From the NCBI GenBank assembly GCA_963678675.1, contig OY783195.1:15728143-15792142 (forward strand): 64,000 bases of DNA. The letters run 5' to 3'. This DNA is from Xiphydria camelus. Lineage: Eukaryota > Arthropoda > Insecta > Hymenoptera > Xiphydriidae. This document shows, in pieces, positions 1 to 11,196 of the stretch. Under the pieces are notes generated by a model. It did no database searches and was not told where the DNA came from. It saw only the letters and a program-made list of their open reading frames with translations. How positions within the stretch are numbered: position 1 is the stretch's first letter; each line of letters opens with the position of its first letter. Position numbers and translations under genes: made by a program.

Positions 1-515
1 CCACTTTTCTAAAAATCGATTTTTTCTAAATTTCCAAATGCGTCTGGAGTATACACGAAGCGTTTTCCCGGGCTTTGTAAAATAATGGAAAGACACGTCG
101 TCTTTATTTAAAGGACTGACAGCCAGGGAGGTAGCAAAGAAGTCTACCTTTCGATTTCACTGGTGGTTTTAAGAATTCTGACGTCATTTTGCAATAAAAT
201 AAATTATTATGTGCACTCTCCTATTCTAATGCATTGTTAAGCTCCAAAACTGCAATCTAAAACTAGTTTCTTTTTTCGCCGCCAGAGGTCATATCGCCAT
301 TCGATAGTTCCCAATTCTTGGGTGCTTTCCATTTACACTACTCCAAGCGACTCTTGAAGTGTCGACTAGTGTCGACTCTCACTACAAGAGTAATGGAACG
401 CTCGCTAGGCTAGTAGAGCGGTAAATTCGAATATTTTCTATACTAATTTAGGACTGGAAGGGTATAGATGCAAAACCCGTCAAGTCACATTTATAGCAAT
501 TCACATTTATAGCAA
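1..515. other. Unassigned repeat-derived sequence
   Basis: No gene is visible. Two pieces belong to repeats found elsewhere in the window: 416-456 is nearly identical to 4026-4063, and 463-510 matches the left arm of the MITE at 57551-57795 (shared GGGTATAGATGC and a run ending in TAGCAATTCACA). A tandem GTGTCGACT motif sits near 359-378. The remainder is AT-rich with no pattern I recognise. Confidence 0.4.
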
Positions 516-554
516 TTTTATGAATATACTTATAGCATAAGTATATTCATAAAA
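516..554. repeat. Perfect 18-bp-arm AT hairpin
   Basis: A 39-nt inverted repeat with 18-bp perfect arms and a 3-nt AGC centre. It follows directly on the MITE fragment at 463-510 and may be decay product of its interior. No function can be assigned. Confidence 0.7.
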
Positions 555-622
555 GCTTTGAACTAGCTACAGTATAAAACGTAAATATAAAACATTTTTT
601 AATATAATAGTAATACTGATTA

Positions 623-1534
623 TTAACCCTTAACTGGTAACGTCGGATCACTCGTGCCCTGGCAAAAGTGACTGTCCCCTGTAGCTCGAAGGGAGGGGGG
701 AGGGGCGGGACCAAACTATATTGAAAAAAATTGCATACCTACCTACTACTAAGCTACTTGCTCCCCAAGCGCTGACGGTCTAGTACGTAAACAGCCGTTT
801 TGAGAGCCAGACGAAATTTTGAGTGCACGAGTAACCCGACGTTACCAGTTACGTTGATTAAAAATAGCAGGTGAGTAAAATGTTTATTTTTATTTGGATG
901 TTTTTTTTTACTAAAAATGCATGTCCTTTCATTGGGAATTGATAGATTAATCTTAGTTATCTATAAATATCAATCTATTAATCTATCTTAGAATTTCCTA
1001 TTGCTACCTATAATTTTTTCATATTCTTGTACTTTTTTTATAATTTTGTAATAATAATTGTGGTTGATTACATTTTCATGAATAAAATTGATTAAAAATA
1101 AATAAAATTTGTATTTTACTGTAATTTGTACCTATTTACGTATTTTCCAAAAACGTGATTTTGATGCTCAAAACTTAAGCCTCCCATTAATTTATACAGA
1201 CTTCTAATATTTTTTTCTTTAAAGTACTATTCTTAAACTTTAATTTTCTGTTCGAATTTTAAAAATATATTAATTTTTGCCAAAGTTACGATTGTTTGAA
1301 AAAAAATGGTTCATTCTTCACGTTTTTATTTGTTCATATAAATATATTGTTTAAATAAATGAAAAAATCGGCAATATAGCGATTGATCCTTAATGTAGGA
1401 TAGTTAATAAGGTAACATGAATTTTTTCAGATTTTCTTAGAACACGAAAGTATTTTTTAGGCGTCGGACATGAGTGACCCGACGTTACCAGTTACCTACA
1501 GGTGCTGAAAAAGACGTTACAAGCGAAGGGTTAA
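623..1534. mobile_element. piggyBac-like non-autonomous element, TTAA-flanked
   Basis: A 904-bp AT-rich element between TTAA copies at 623-626 and 1531-1534. It starts CCCTTAACTGGTAACGTCGG and ends with AAGGG; near-identical internal motifs, GACGTTACCAGTTAC, lie near 842 and 1480 close to each end. TTAA target and CCCTT/AAGGG ends are the piggyBac signature. There is no coding capacity. The first 13 bases are shared with the 84-bp element at 31050-31133, so both probably depend on one transposase. Confidence 0.75.
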
Positions 1535-1704
1535 TATAAATTTTTTAAGTCCCTATATACCGGAAAACCGGGCAACTTCGATACTTCGGGTAACTTCGAC
1601 ATCGGCGCGGCACTTCCACATGTTATATTCTCTGTGGTCAGCAAAAGTGAAGTTAAGGTTGATACTTGTTTACACTTGTTGCTGAAGTGTTTATTGTTGC
1701 AGAA

Positions 1705-1836
1705 ATGCCGAGAAAAGCGCGAAAAGTGGTGGGCGGGCGTAGCTATCGGCGATACAACCCTCAAGCCATTGAAAATGCATTGACAGATGTTGTGGAGCGC
1801 ATGACGGTGGCAGCGGCGAGCAGAAAACATGGTGTG
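1705..1836 (+). pseudogene. Truncated Tigger/pogo transposase N-terminus
   Basis: Starts MPRKARKVVGGRSYRRY and continues to a typical pipsqueak/CENP-B-type helix-turn-helix (ALTDVVERMTVAAASRKHGV), the DNA-binding domain of Tigger/pogo transposases. About 43 codons match; the frame then runs into unrelated sequence and stops at 1854. The DDE catalytic domain is absent, so this is a 5' fragment only. Confidence 0.7.
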
Positions 1837-2016
1837 TGTGTGTACCGCGGATAACTCTTTTACCCACCCAATAACTACCCACTGACTAAGCTGGATATTC
1901 GCCTAATAATCAGGGGCTACCTTGATAAACAGGGCTATATTAACCCGGTTTTTCTCAATAACATGCCCGGTAAGGACTTTATGGTACATTTTATGGCCAG
2001 ACATAACCTCACACAA

Positions 2017-2977
2017 CGCATGTCCTATGGCCAACCGCGCAGGTGAGCTGCGACCTGAATTCTTGACTTCGGCAGTATTTATGGTACAGTTAGAGTGGGC
2101 TTCAGACGAGTGCGCTGCATAAGAACGAAAAGTGTCGACTGCTCTTCTAATAGCTGTCAATTCGGGAGATCGAAGCGTTTCGTGTAACCTCAAAATCGTA
2201 AAGTTTTGAATTAGTAGTGAATAATTTGTAGAAGTGATGAGAAATAATCATAAATAATCTTCCGAATTGTGACAGCCATCGGGAAATCAGACGACGCTTT
2301 TCGCTCTTACGCTGCGTTCTTACGAAAAGTGTGAAACGTCTGATCTCCCGATGGCTATCAATTCGGGAGATCGAAGTCTAAGCTCGAAATCGTGAATCTT
2401 TGAATAAATGGTAAGTAATGTTCAGAAGTGAGAGTTAACAATCATTCGGGTTTTTTCGATGTCCAATCGAATTACGCGCCTCATGCCTATTTGTTTCAGA
2501 AATTATTTCCGCGCTAGCACCGCGCGAGTCTAGGAAATAGTTTTACGAAGTGGCGTGAGCGATACCTAGGTGTCAATTCGGAAGATTATTTATGATTATT
2601 TCTCATCACTTCTACAAATTATTCGCTACTAATTCAAAACTTTACGATTTTGAGGTTACACGAAACACTTCGATCTCCCGAATTGAAGGCCATCACACGT
2701 GAAAAAACGTAAGCAGTAACAGTAAGGATTGACCAATCAGAAATATCATTCTTACGGAATTATGCTTAAATAGGCTTTCTGATTGGTCAATCCTTACTGT
2801 TACTGCTTACGTTTTTTCACGTGTGATGGCCTTGACAGCTATTAGAAGAGCAGTCGACACTTTTCGTTCTTATGCAGCGCACTCGTCTGAGAAGCCCACT
2901 CTAACTGTACCATAAACACTGCCGAAGTCAAGAATTCAGGTCGCAGCTCACCTGCGCGGTTGGCCATAGGACATGCG
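2017..2977. mobile_element. Foldback element, family A
   Basis: Left arm 2017-2271 and right arm 2571-2977 are inverted copies of each other, once a nested MITE at 2687-2832 is removed from the right arm. Between them is a smaller inverted pair around 2272-2400 built on GCCATCGGG. Sequence motifs such as GACTTCGGCAGTGT and TCTCCCGAATTGACAGCTA recur at 38457-38482, 46694-46944 and 49835-49860, showing a dispersed family. No protein is encoded. Confidence 0.7.
2687..2832. mobile_element. Palindromic MITE with TGA target duplication
   Basis: A 146-bp element with near-perfect inverted ends starting AGGCCATCACACGTG. The other arm of the host foldback element gives the empty site (AATTGACAGCTA), so TGA at 2684-2686 and 2833-2835 is a 3-bp target duplication. 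The superfamily is uncertain; 3-bp duplications occur in PIF/Harbinger and CACTA elements. Confidence 0.75.
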
Positions 2978-3029
2978 GTAGAAAGGCGCAAATCTCAAAA
3001 AACCTTAAAAAAAGTGTCGAAGTTGTCCG

Positions 3030-3165
3030 CTTTTACAGTATGTAAAATCTTACATTTTTGGAAAGATCATTAATGTAAGTAAATAGTGTAAAATTTACTT
3101 ATTTCACGCATTCAGCATTTCAGAGATGAATGTGTGTACAAAATAATGCTAACCCCAAATGTGAC
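3030..3165. repeat. Dispersed repeat, direct copy at 6838-6945
   Basis: Shares with 6838-6945 the motif ATGTAAAATCTTACA and the core TTTCACGCATTCAGCATTTC, in the same orientation. The two copies bracket the FoldBack-like element and the LTR-like block. Confidence 0.65.
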
Positions 3166-3535
3166 TCGCTTAAAAAAATACTGTAGGAGGGGTAATATGG
3201 ACAGAGCGCGAATAAACTAGAACTAGGGTTTATTCGTGATATGGGGATACAAATGGTAGTGTGTGAGTGGGGAAAAGAAGATCCCAGGACGGCTATTCTA
3301 TAACTGAGTGAAAGCCTGTTCCCGTGAGAAGTGGGCGGAGTTCACTGGAAAAGTAAGGAGACTCCTAGTCGCTATTCTCTAACTGCGGGAGTACGAAAAT
3401 CGGGTGAACGTAGTTCCCGGGAGAATCGGTCTGCTCGGTCGGTCTGGTCGGGACGGCGATTCTAACCTATGTATCTACTTCTGTGACAGTGTGCCGCAGT
3501 TTACAGTTGGTTAATTTGCGTGTTCCAACAAACGA

Positions 3536-3974
3536 TATACATGGTGTAACAGAGTAAGTGTTACAACGTGAAACTGTAGATTCCTTATGAAAGAAGAAAA
3601 AGATTTTTCCTCTTACAAAAATGTTCTGCAGGCTGTCGTTTTCGATATAAGGTAAAACAGGGTGAGTTGGCGAATGGAGTTGGCCCCTCGTTTCTATGGA
3701 AAGAAATGGAAACGAGGGGTCGACTTCATTCGCCAACTCACCCCGTTTTACCTTATTTAAACCACGAACTACTTGTTATTAGGTGTCAACACTCAAATCT
3801 GATAAAAATGGTTCGAGGTTTAAAGAAAAACGATTTTTTTTTCAAAACTTTGACATCCTGTATATCGAAAACGAAAGCCCGCAGAACATTTTTGTAAGAG
3901 GAAAAATCTTTTTCTTTTTTCACAAGGAATCTACAGTTTCACGTTGTAACACTTACTCTGTTACACCCTGTATA
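3536..3974. mobile_element. MITE with TATACANGGTGTAACAG ends
   Basis: About 440 bp with long inverted ends: each arm carries, outer to inner, GTGTAACAGAGTAAGTG, a purine-rich block, and TGTTCTGC(A/G)GGC. A second palindrome (about 3655-3764, arms with GGTGAGTTGGCGAATG) sits between them. The ACACCCTGTATA end is common in insect MITEs. A partial copy lies at 4945-5015. No coding potential. Confidence 0.7.
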
Positions 3975-4179
3975 TAACTCGTTCACCAAAGCCCGTATAA
4001 CCTCTTCAAGGGTTACTTTATTTTATAGCGGTAAATTCGAATATTCTATACTAATTTAGGACTGCTATTCTAACGAGAAATAATGAGCGGAGAAACTGTT
4101 AATTTATAACCTACCGTCAAGTATTAACCATCCTGTCTAATTCAAAGCGCATTTAGTTTATTCTCTCTTAACTCTGCTA

Positions 4180-4520
4180 TCGGTCGCTGTTCCGTCTCGC
4201 GATAAACGGAATTCGACACAATGCTTCGAACCGTTTAATAGTATCACAGTCAGAAATACCTCGCAAATCTATAGCTACTCTCGGATCGGAATTTACGAAA
4301 CGGAACGGGGTATTTTTCGGCGAATCTAGGCTGCACGTGCGCTCGCAGTCCCGCACCATGCTCGGGAAGGGGTAATTACCGATCGCATCGGAAGAAGCCA
4401 TTTCCCACAATACCGATTGTAATAGATACCGCTATACTTAGAATAATAAATCAGCTTTATAAAGGGAAGACAAGACGAATCTAATAGATGGCCGGTCGGA
4501 TTAACTTAATACCTGGCTTA
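4180..4520. repeat. Dispersed repeat, family D (degenerate)
   Basis: A hairpin core (CCGTCTCGCGATAAACGG) and downstream motifs such as ACCGCTATACTT and TAATACCTGGCTT recur in diverged form at 47080-47180, 56820-57260 and 59130-59330. The minus-strand open frame over it is not conserved between copies, so I do not call a gene. Confidence 0.4.
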
Positions 4521-4944
4521 TCCAGGTACAAAGAATCGAACCGTCATTCGATGCAACATAACTCCTTTTATGGCCAGGGACGAGCAACGACATCCTTGCC
4601 CACTCGAAAAATACAGTGGGGTAAAAAGTATTCATACACCACGGTGAGGTACCGTTGAACTATGATTCACTTGCAAATAATTGAAAATTGAAATAAATTA
4701 ATATCTATATTGGCATCAAAATATAGCTTGTACTGTCACCTCTTTCAAATTATATATATTTTATTGAAGAGAAAATATCGGGCTTCTGTCGGTAGCTGAG
4801 CCGCGTCAAAGGAGTTTCCAGCACGAGCGATCGTGTGCTTCTCCAGAATATGGATCAAAGTACCTCAAGTACTGCTATGGACATGCCACAGCTGGTTATT
4901 TCAACTATTCCTAGGTGTTGCATATATATCGATGGCGAGAAAGA

Positions 4945-5015
4945 TTTTTCTTCTTTCATAAGGAATCTACAGTTTCACGTTGTAACACTTACTCTGTTAC
5001 ACCCTGTATATCGCG
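4945..5015. repeat. Partial copy of the MITE at 3536-3974
   Basis: Matches the right arm of that MITE (AAGGAATCTACAGTTTCACG through TTACACCCTGTATA), ending at the same terminus. Only one end is present. Confidence 0.7.
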
Positions 5016-5726
5016 GTGATACTAATTACTAAGGATCGTTAATCAGAATTCTGACCATCGCACAGTGGTTCTGAAATAGGTCAAAAGTCCATAATATTCA
5101 TAACTGCTTACTATGATGCTAAGTTCAGATACGTACATTTTTTGGTTTAAGTTATAGTTTGAAGCATGCCCTTGATTATTATATAACATTTTACATGCCA
5201 TTCTTGTCCTATTTTAATGTATTGAATTTTTACGGTTTCGCAGTCTTATTGTTACGAAATCAGTTTTCTCTATTTAAAACAATTTGCTTGGTTTCAGGTA
5301 CGTTTTATAAGTGTACGTGTTTTCAAGGATGCATATTTTGGAATAATACTAGGTACCAGTATAATACCTATATCTTTTTTAATTATTAAGCTGCTTTTGA
5401 CTTTTATTGTAAGCATTAGGGAAATGTGCTTTTTGTTAAATTATTTTTTCCAACTACTTTTCCTATTACCACCTCTGGAAAAAGTTCTTATATATAAGTA
5501 TGTTTTTGAATTATTTTATATCATTTAATAATGAATGTTTCAGTTTAATATATTTTTTTATTATGTTCCATTTACGTTATCATAGTAGAATAAATATATG
5601 GTTAATTTTTGGTCTTTTATTTTAACAGTATATCTTTATAACTAAGACATAAATTTACATCGTACAAATCAGTTATGTAACTCATTAATATACTCATGAT
5701 CGCGTTTGCTTAGATCGCCGGACCAC
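5016..5726. other. AT-rich stretch without recognised content
   Basis: Interior of the FoldBack-like element. I see no conserved frame, repeat or RNA gene. A frame at 5159-5389 has low-complexity composition and no recognisable domain. Confidence 0.4.
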
Positions 5727-6094
5727 TGCGTATCGTTTGTTGGAAGACGCAAATTAACAAACTGTAAACTGCGGCACGCTGGCGCAGAAGTAGGTAGGCT
5801 AGAGTCGCCGTTCTCCCGAGGAGCAGGCTGCTTCTCACGGTCTTGACCAGTAGAAGTAAGTTCACCCGTTTTCGTGCGATGGGAGCGCTTCCGCAGTTAC
5901 AGAATAGTGATTCCTTCACTCTCCTTGCTTTTTCAGTGAACATCGCCCGCTCCTCACTTAGAGAATAGCTGTTTAGGTACACGTTTCAACGGTCGGGCAT
6001 GAGCTGGGCGAGGGAAGCTCTCACCCGTGGAACGGTCACTTCCCAGGTACGCTCACTCTCCCCGGAATTACAGAATAGCCGTCCAGGAGGGATC

Positions 6095-6831
6095 GAGCTC
6101 GGAGAAGCGTCGGAAGGGGCTGCCGGTCGGGCGGCTCGGAGGCGGTGCGGGAGCGTCGTCCTCAGGAACGGCGGCGTCGGTCCTGGCGTGCCGGGGGCTG
6201 CTCGCGTCCCGGGAGTCGTCGTCAGGCCGAAGGCGAAGGGGACTCGTCCACGAAGAGGGTCGCCGGGTAGGCGAGGCGACGTGAGAACGTCGGTTGGGGC
6301 GGTGAAGACGCTAGAGTGTTCGCGGAGCGAAAACTGCCGCTAGCGAACCTCAAGCCGGGACGGCGTAGGGCCGTTAGAGATCTGCGAGCGAGAGGGTGTT
6401 CGCTGAGCGAAAACTTCCCTCTCGGTTGCTCGAGAGATGATCGGTGAGCCACGAGAGTTGCGATGTTCGCTGAGCGAAAACTGTCGCTACTCGTGGAGAG
6501 GACGTTCGACTACCAGGGTGTTCGCTGAGCGAAAACTTCCCTAGGGCGTTCGACTGAGACTTTGAGGGATAGTGGTGTTCGCTGAGCGAAAACTTCCACT
6601 ACCGTGACTCAAGTTGGTCTGCCGGCGATGGCTCGCCGGCCGTCTAATATACCCCGTTTGCGGACCTTGCCGAAAGCCCGCTAATGACCGATGACCGTTA
6701 GGTCCTCGGATGACGCGTCCTAACTACCTGCGCGTCCCTTATGACGCGCTCGGGGCTGTCTCCAACCCTTGAATCGTCGGCAGACTGGCGCCTGCCGACT
6801 CGGCTGCGATCCACGCGTTACAATACACAGT
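6095..6831 (-). mobile_element. GC-rich LTR-like block
   Basis: Sharp rise in GC compared with the neighbours. On the minus strand it begins TGTAACGCGTGG at 6831, the same TGTAACG start as both ends of the LTR-like sequence at 10611-20234. The opposite end is lost where it meets the FoldBack-like arm, so this is a partial LTR at best. No gag or pol frame is present. It carries the hairpin array at 6310-6610. Confidence 0.4.
6310..6610. repeat. Five-copy hairpin array with compensating stems
   Basis: Five copies of a core GTTCGCTGAGCGAAAACT (near 6319, 6398, 6463, 6521 and 6573; the first reads GTTCGCGGAGCG). The core contains TTCGC-TGA-GCGAA, a 5-bp stem. The flanks differ between copies but remain self-complementary within each: GAGAGGG/CCCTCTC, TAGTGG/CCACTA, CCACGAG/CTCGTGG, CGCTAG/CTAGCG. 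The loop base change in copy 1 leaves the stem intact. This pattern suggests selection on, or generation of, a folded structure. Function unknown. Confidence 0.7.
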
Positions 6832-6837
6832 TTTTAA

Positions 6838-6945
6838 GTATAATATGTAAAATCTTACACTTTTTGAAAGATTATTAATTTATTTATTTCACGCATTCAG
6901 CATTTCAGATGAATATGTGTACAAAATGATGCTAACCTGTACGGA
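6838..6945. repeat. Second copy of the repeat at 3030-3165
   Basis: Same orientation, about 80-85 percent alike by eye, with small indels. It lies directly outside the LTR-like block. Confidence 0.65.
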
Positions 6946-8287
6946 CATGTACAATCGATCTGGTATTTACGAATAAATAACTAAAATCTACGGATCTAAT
7001 ATCTACAGATTACTGCAAATAATTACATTTTTCACCTACCTTCATTTTCTTCAATCAGAGTTTGCATTAACTTTTCACTAGGTATATATTTTTCCTTTGC
7101 CCTGTTCGTTAAAACTTTCGCTTCTTTTACACTCAAACTCAGAGTGAACTCAGCTGTCTAGCGGAGTCTGTTTGAGGTGACTCCTGTCGCCGACTCACGG
7201 CGGCACAAATTAAATAGAAAGCACTTTCGGCGACACGAGTCGACTCGTGTCGACTTGTGTCAGTAAAAGGAAAGCACCCATTAACAAGGCGCACATTGAG
7301 ACATATGCGACGCACCCCATGCAAGGCAGCACACGCCACGTTTTTGTATCATGTAGCGAGCATTGCACGTCCGCATATTAAGACGCAGCACAGCGTAAGC
7401 CACGAATGCGCCAAACAAAACTTGCGTCGCCCAGTATTCGAAACACAGATTTCGTGTGCATACGTGCGTTGCGTCGCACCAAGACGGCATTGAGAAGGGA
7501 TAAACGGACTTCGACACATAGATTCGCCCCGTTGCATAATATCACGATCGAAAATATCTTGCACTTAACGAAGCGGTATATTTCGGCAAACATTTAGGTC
7601 GTGAACGCTACGGTCCCACACCTTTCGGAGGAGGCGATTACTGGACGGTCGTAGTAAGCCGTCTGCCGCGATATATAGATTTCTTGATCTGATTCGAGCA
7701 TAGCGGTGTACGCCTTTTGTGTGCGTAGAGCCCATGCACACTATCACAAGTATGAATATGTATTGTATGTATACGGAAAACAGCGCCGCCAAACTGGGTT
7801 TCTTGGCGAAACACTGGGGTGTAAATTCTCTATACGTACATGTGTAACACAAACAAAAGCTACGCTTGTGAAAGTACGCAAAAGGCCTGTAGTTCTTCGT
7901 CGGATGGGAATTGGTCGTTTAAAATTAGGAGTGTTAAATAAGGAAAGTTAAATTCGTGGAAATGAAATTCAATTTTTTTCTAAATCTATTATAGTACCGA
8001 AAAGTTTAAATCTCCATTGCTCGGCAAATATGTCACACTTGTTCGTTGCATGTACTGGGAAAATAGTTTATCGTTAGTTAATAAATGTAATTTCAAATAT
8101 AGTGAAATATATATTTCGTTAAGACAAGAAAATATACGTATGTTAATCATTAAAATGTTTGTTTTGGTGCCTTAACGGTTGCTTTAAAAGATTTAATTAT
8201 GTCAAATAAAAAATTGTACCTAGTAGTTAATGAATATTTATTTGGTCTAATGAAATGTCTATTTTACCATGTTCAAGCAAACATTTA
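6946..8287. other. Unassigned stretch with short palindromes
   Basis: No gene recognised. It contains a 22-nt perfect palindrome at 7231-7252 (arms CGACACGAGTC), a 30-nt segment at 7288-7317 that is an inverted copy of 9466-9497 (GTGCGTCGCATATGTCTCAA on the minus strand), and at 7775-7885 an inverted copy of 62780-62885 (shared GGGTTTCTTGGCGAAAC and AACACAAACAAAAGCTACG). Overlapping open frames in several phases at 7250-7600 reflect few stop codons, not coding. Confidence 0.4.
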
Positions 8288-8937
8288 TTAACCCTCCGTT
8301 AGGCGCGCGGGTATATGTAACGCAGGTAGTCGCGCTTGTATCAAATTGATACATCTTAAAAGGCGGTGCATTTTCCTGAAAAGAAACATTCTAATGATTC
8401 AAAATGTGCATTATAATAAAAAAAAGTCAAGCATACTTATCAAAGTATTACAAATAATTACATTTATAATTATACACACTGAAGGAAATTATACCTATGT
8501 ATCGCATAATAGAAAATTCATCGTGGCGCCACGGGCAATTACTGTAAAACTGGCTTGGCATTCAACGTGTTAAATTGGGATATTCAGTTCAATTAAAAAA
8601 CACACACAAAAACCACTGTCTAAAAGCTTCACAAATTTGTTTTAACTACCTAGGTCGCAATGAACGTAACTGAAACTGATTCAACAAAACAAACACATTG
8701 AATCGCACGTGTATCAAACTGATACAAATACTACCACCACTCGTCCCTTTTAGGTAGCTAGAGGCTCTGTCGCTGATGGGCGGGGCTTGTAATTCCACGA
8801 AGTTGTTTGAAACACATCTGCAGACAACTACTAAGAATTTCAATATCGTAAGTTTTTGCATTTCTAAGAAATCTGCGTAAAGCAAAGCCACACACACATG
8901 TATCAATTTGATACACGCGCGACTAACGGAGGGTTAA
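8288..8937. mobile_element. piggyBac-like non-autonomous element, TTAA-flanked
   Basis: TTAA at 8288-8291 and 8934-8937 flank a 642-bp element with 11-bp perfect ends CCCTCCGTTAG. Subterminal palindromic TATCAATTTGATACA-type motifs occur near both ends (8340, 8708, 8900). No coding capacity. The TIR differs from that of the elements at 627 and 31050, so it is another subfamily. Confidence 0.8.
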
Positions 8938-10604
8938 CTACGAATAAAATGCTTTCTTGGTGCGTAATGTATGTGTTACTTATAATTTTCTATTCATATT
9001 GCAATTTTATTGTATAGTTACAGGAGGAAGAAAATTTAACTAAAGTTCAGGCTATTCTGTAGTGAAAAACGCGATAAGTTGTTGGGAACTTGAGGGAAAT
9101 TGTACATGGCAAAGCAAGAAGAATTCGCAAAAAATTATTTCAATGAAATGACGTTTAACACCTATCGTCTCCGTTTTTTCGTTTACTATTTTTCATTCCG
9201 CTCGAATTTTGTTATTGTTATGAACTATCTGCAGCGATCCAGGAAACATTAAGCCACTTTAATTCTCTCGTCGTCTATATCTTCGTCGTCGGTATCATTT
9301 TATCGCAAAGGAACGATTCACCGAGATGAATTAAGACTTTTTTTATCAAATCATTTTCCATGACTTTACTCTACGCAGGAAACAATACAACTATGTGTGA
9401 CGATATGTGTTTAGCCGGCTCAGCTCATAAATTTCGTGCACTGTGTCGCTTGTGCTGCTCTGCGTGGGTTACGTCGCATGTGTCTCAATGTGCGCCCAGG
9501 CGAACGTTGAGACGCAGTTCAGTGAGGTGACGCAGGGCGACCGTTGCCTCTATACCTATATCTATTATATATATAGGTATAGCGTCTCCTCTTTGCGCAG
9601 TCTTTCGTACGCTCTCCATTCCTTCGCCAAAGAAAGTATCCAGCGTATACAGCTGCGGATGCGTTTTTACTTACCCTATAACTTATGTTTCTCATTCGGT
9701 GAATATTAGTTTTGACACATATTTTTAATGCCATATAGGGTGTTTAATTCGAGAAGTTCGTGCAGAGTATATTTTTATATTCACAATTTTGCTAATATTT
9801 ATCTCGTTGGCAAATTGCAAAATGTTACTGCATGATTGGGATGTATATAGTAATTAACTGATCCTCAAGTTGGTTAGAAATTATTTTATCAATCATTATA
9901 ATCTTGCCTTCGTCGGCGAGATAAATTGTGACAAAATTAAATATACCTCACGTGAATCTCCTGAGTGGATTATTTCGTGCATTTCTGATTAAAAATAATT
10001 CTGTACTGTTAGAAGTTAACACAAATCGGTAACGAAAGAGTGTAGGCACCACTACACGGCTAGATACAACGAAAGAGTAGGCATTATTACCAATACTACA
10101 TGGATTGGCGTTTTTGACAAATGTTGTTTTTGAAAGAAACCCTTATATATATCACCTATCAAACAAGAAAGCATTAATTGTATTAGAAAATGGTAACTGA
10201 TTCAGTCTGAACATAATACGTAGGTCGTTCAGAAAGTTTTGTCGTACGCCCATGTATTAAAGATTTGGTAGACCGTGTTTACTGTCTGTTGAAGGTTATT
10301 TATCAACATCACATGACAATATTTATTCGACTGCGGTCCGTAGAGCACGTGTTATTTACAAACGAATACATAAGGGCAATTATTCTTTACATCTTTAACC
10401 CCTTCCTGCATGATTTTGGTAAATTCCATGAAAAAAATATATATGACAGCTTTGCCCCTATTATTCATCAGAAAAATAATTTAAAACATATTTATGAAAA
10501 AATAAACATTTATTTAAAAAAAAATTATTTATGCCATATATGGTACACCATACACAGGAACAATAACGTACGTACAATTGGCTACTAATACATATAACTG
10601 TTTT
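8938..10604. other. Unassigned AT-rich stretch
   Basis: Holds a 33-nt hairpin at 9550-9582 (CTATACCTATAT arms), the inverted partner of 7288-7317 at 9466-9497, and at 10222-10250 a mariner-end-like sequence (TCAGAAAGTTTTGTCG). The frame 10265-10588 is low-complexity and matches no family I know. Confidence 0.4.
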
Positions 10605-10955
10605 ATATATTGTAACGACGCTACTCGGCGCTACCCGGGTACCCAAGTAACACGATGACGTCATTTTAACGTTCTTTTTTGGTCAGTTGTGACGTCTTGT
10701 GACTTTCAGAATCACGTATTATTCACGTGAGAAATGACGTGATAATGTCTCAGCCCAGAAACGTCATTTTGTAACGTAGCAGAGACGTCACTCGGTGACG
10801 TTTTAAAGACGGCACTTTTTAGATATTTTTTGACGTATAAACCACAGGGTATTTTATATAAAATATTTGCAAAAAAAGTCGGATTTTACGGTTTTAGTTT
10901 TATTCATATTTGCTTGAAATACATTAAAATATAATACCTACATACATTGTAATAA

Positions 10956-11083
10956 TATGAAGGGTTTCTTACAAGAACCAAACAAGTCCATACATTATAA
11001 GGTTGTCTTGTCGGTTGTTTCTAAGTAAAAAGTCCGCCTTATAGCATATGGACTTGTTTGGTTCTTGTAAGAAACCCTTCATA
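10956..11083. mobile_element. Short palindromic MITE
   Basis: 128 bp with perfect 37-bp inverted ends beginning TATGAAGGGTTTCTTACAAG. It lies in the 3' region of the EnSpm-like element, outside its coding sequence. Confidence 0.75.
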
Positions 11084-11196
11084 TACTTATTTGTTACATA
11101 AAGGAATGTCCCCATTTTAAATCTTTTAATTTAAATGTTTCAACAAAGACACTCTTAAAATGGAGACACTGTATACTAGCTGTGAGCTTATAATCA

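Larger units (their letters stand above)
1560..3038 (+). mobile_element. Tigger/pogo-like remnant with TA target
   Basis: TA dinucleotides at 1558-1559 and 3039-3040 flank related ends: the left end contains GGGCAACTTCGA and the right end, reverse-complemented, GGACAACTTCGA. Just inside the left end are the first codons of a pogo-type transposase. The rest of the element is replaced by the foldback element at 2017-2977, so it cannot encode its own movement. The end assignment relies on similarity between the two ends and the TA flanks. Confidence 0.6.
3280..6094. mobile_element. FoldBack-like element with long subrepeated inverted ends
   Basis: The arms 3280-3538 and 5727-6094 are inverted copies. 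Each contains several diverged subrepeats around GCTATTCTNTAACT (seen as CAGAATAGCCGT, GAGAATAGCTGT and CAGAATAGTGA on the right), spaced about 70-100 bp. Long ends made of subrepeats are the hallmark of FB/Galileo-type foldback elements. The 2.2-kb interior (3539-5726) holds a MITE and dispersed repeats but no transposase. The outer boundaries are set where the arms stop matching; no target duplication was verified. Confidence 0.55.

Noticed and set aside
4177..4410. 77-codon minus-strand frame
   Set aside because: Not preserved in the other copies of repeat family D.
6310..6610. CRISPR-like spacing of repeats
   Set aside because: Eukaryotic context, no cas genes, repeats self-complementary and flanks pair with each other instead of being unrelated spacers.
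7257..7600. Overlapping open frames on both strands
   Set aside because: At least six frames overlap; typical of stop-poor sequence and not of a gene.
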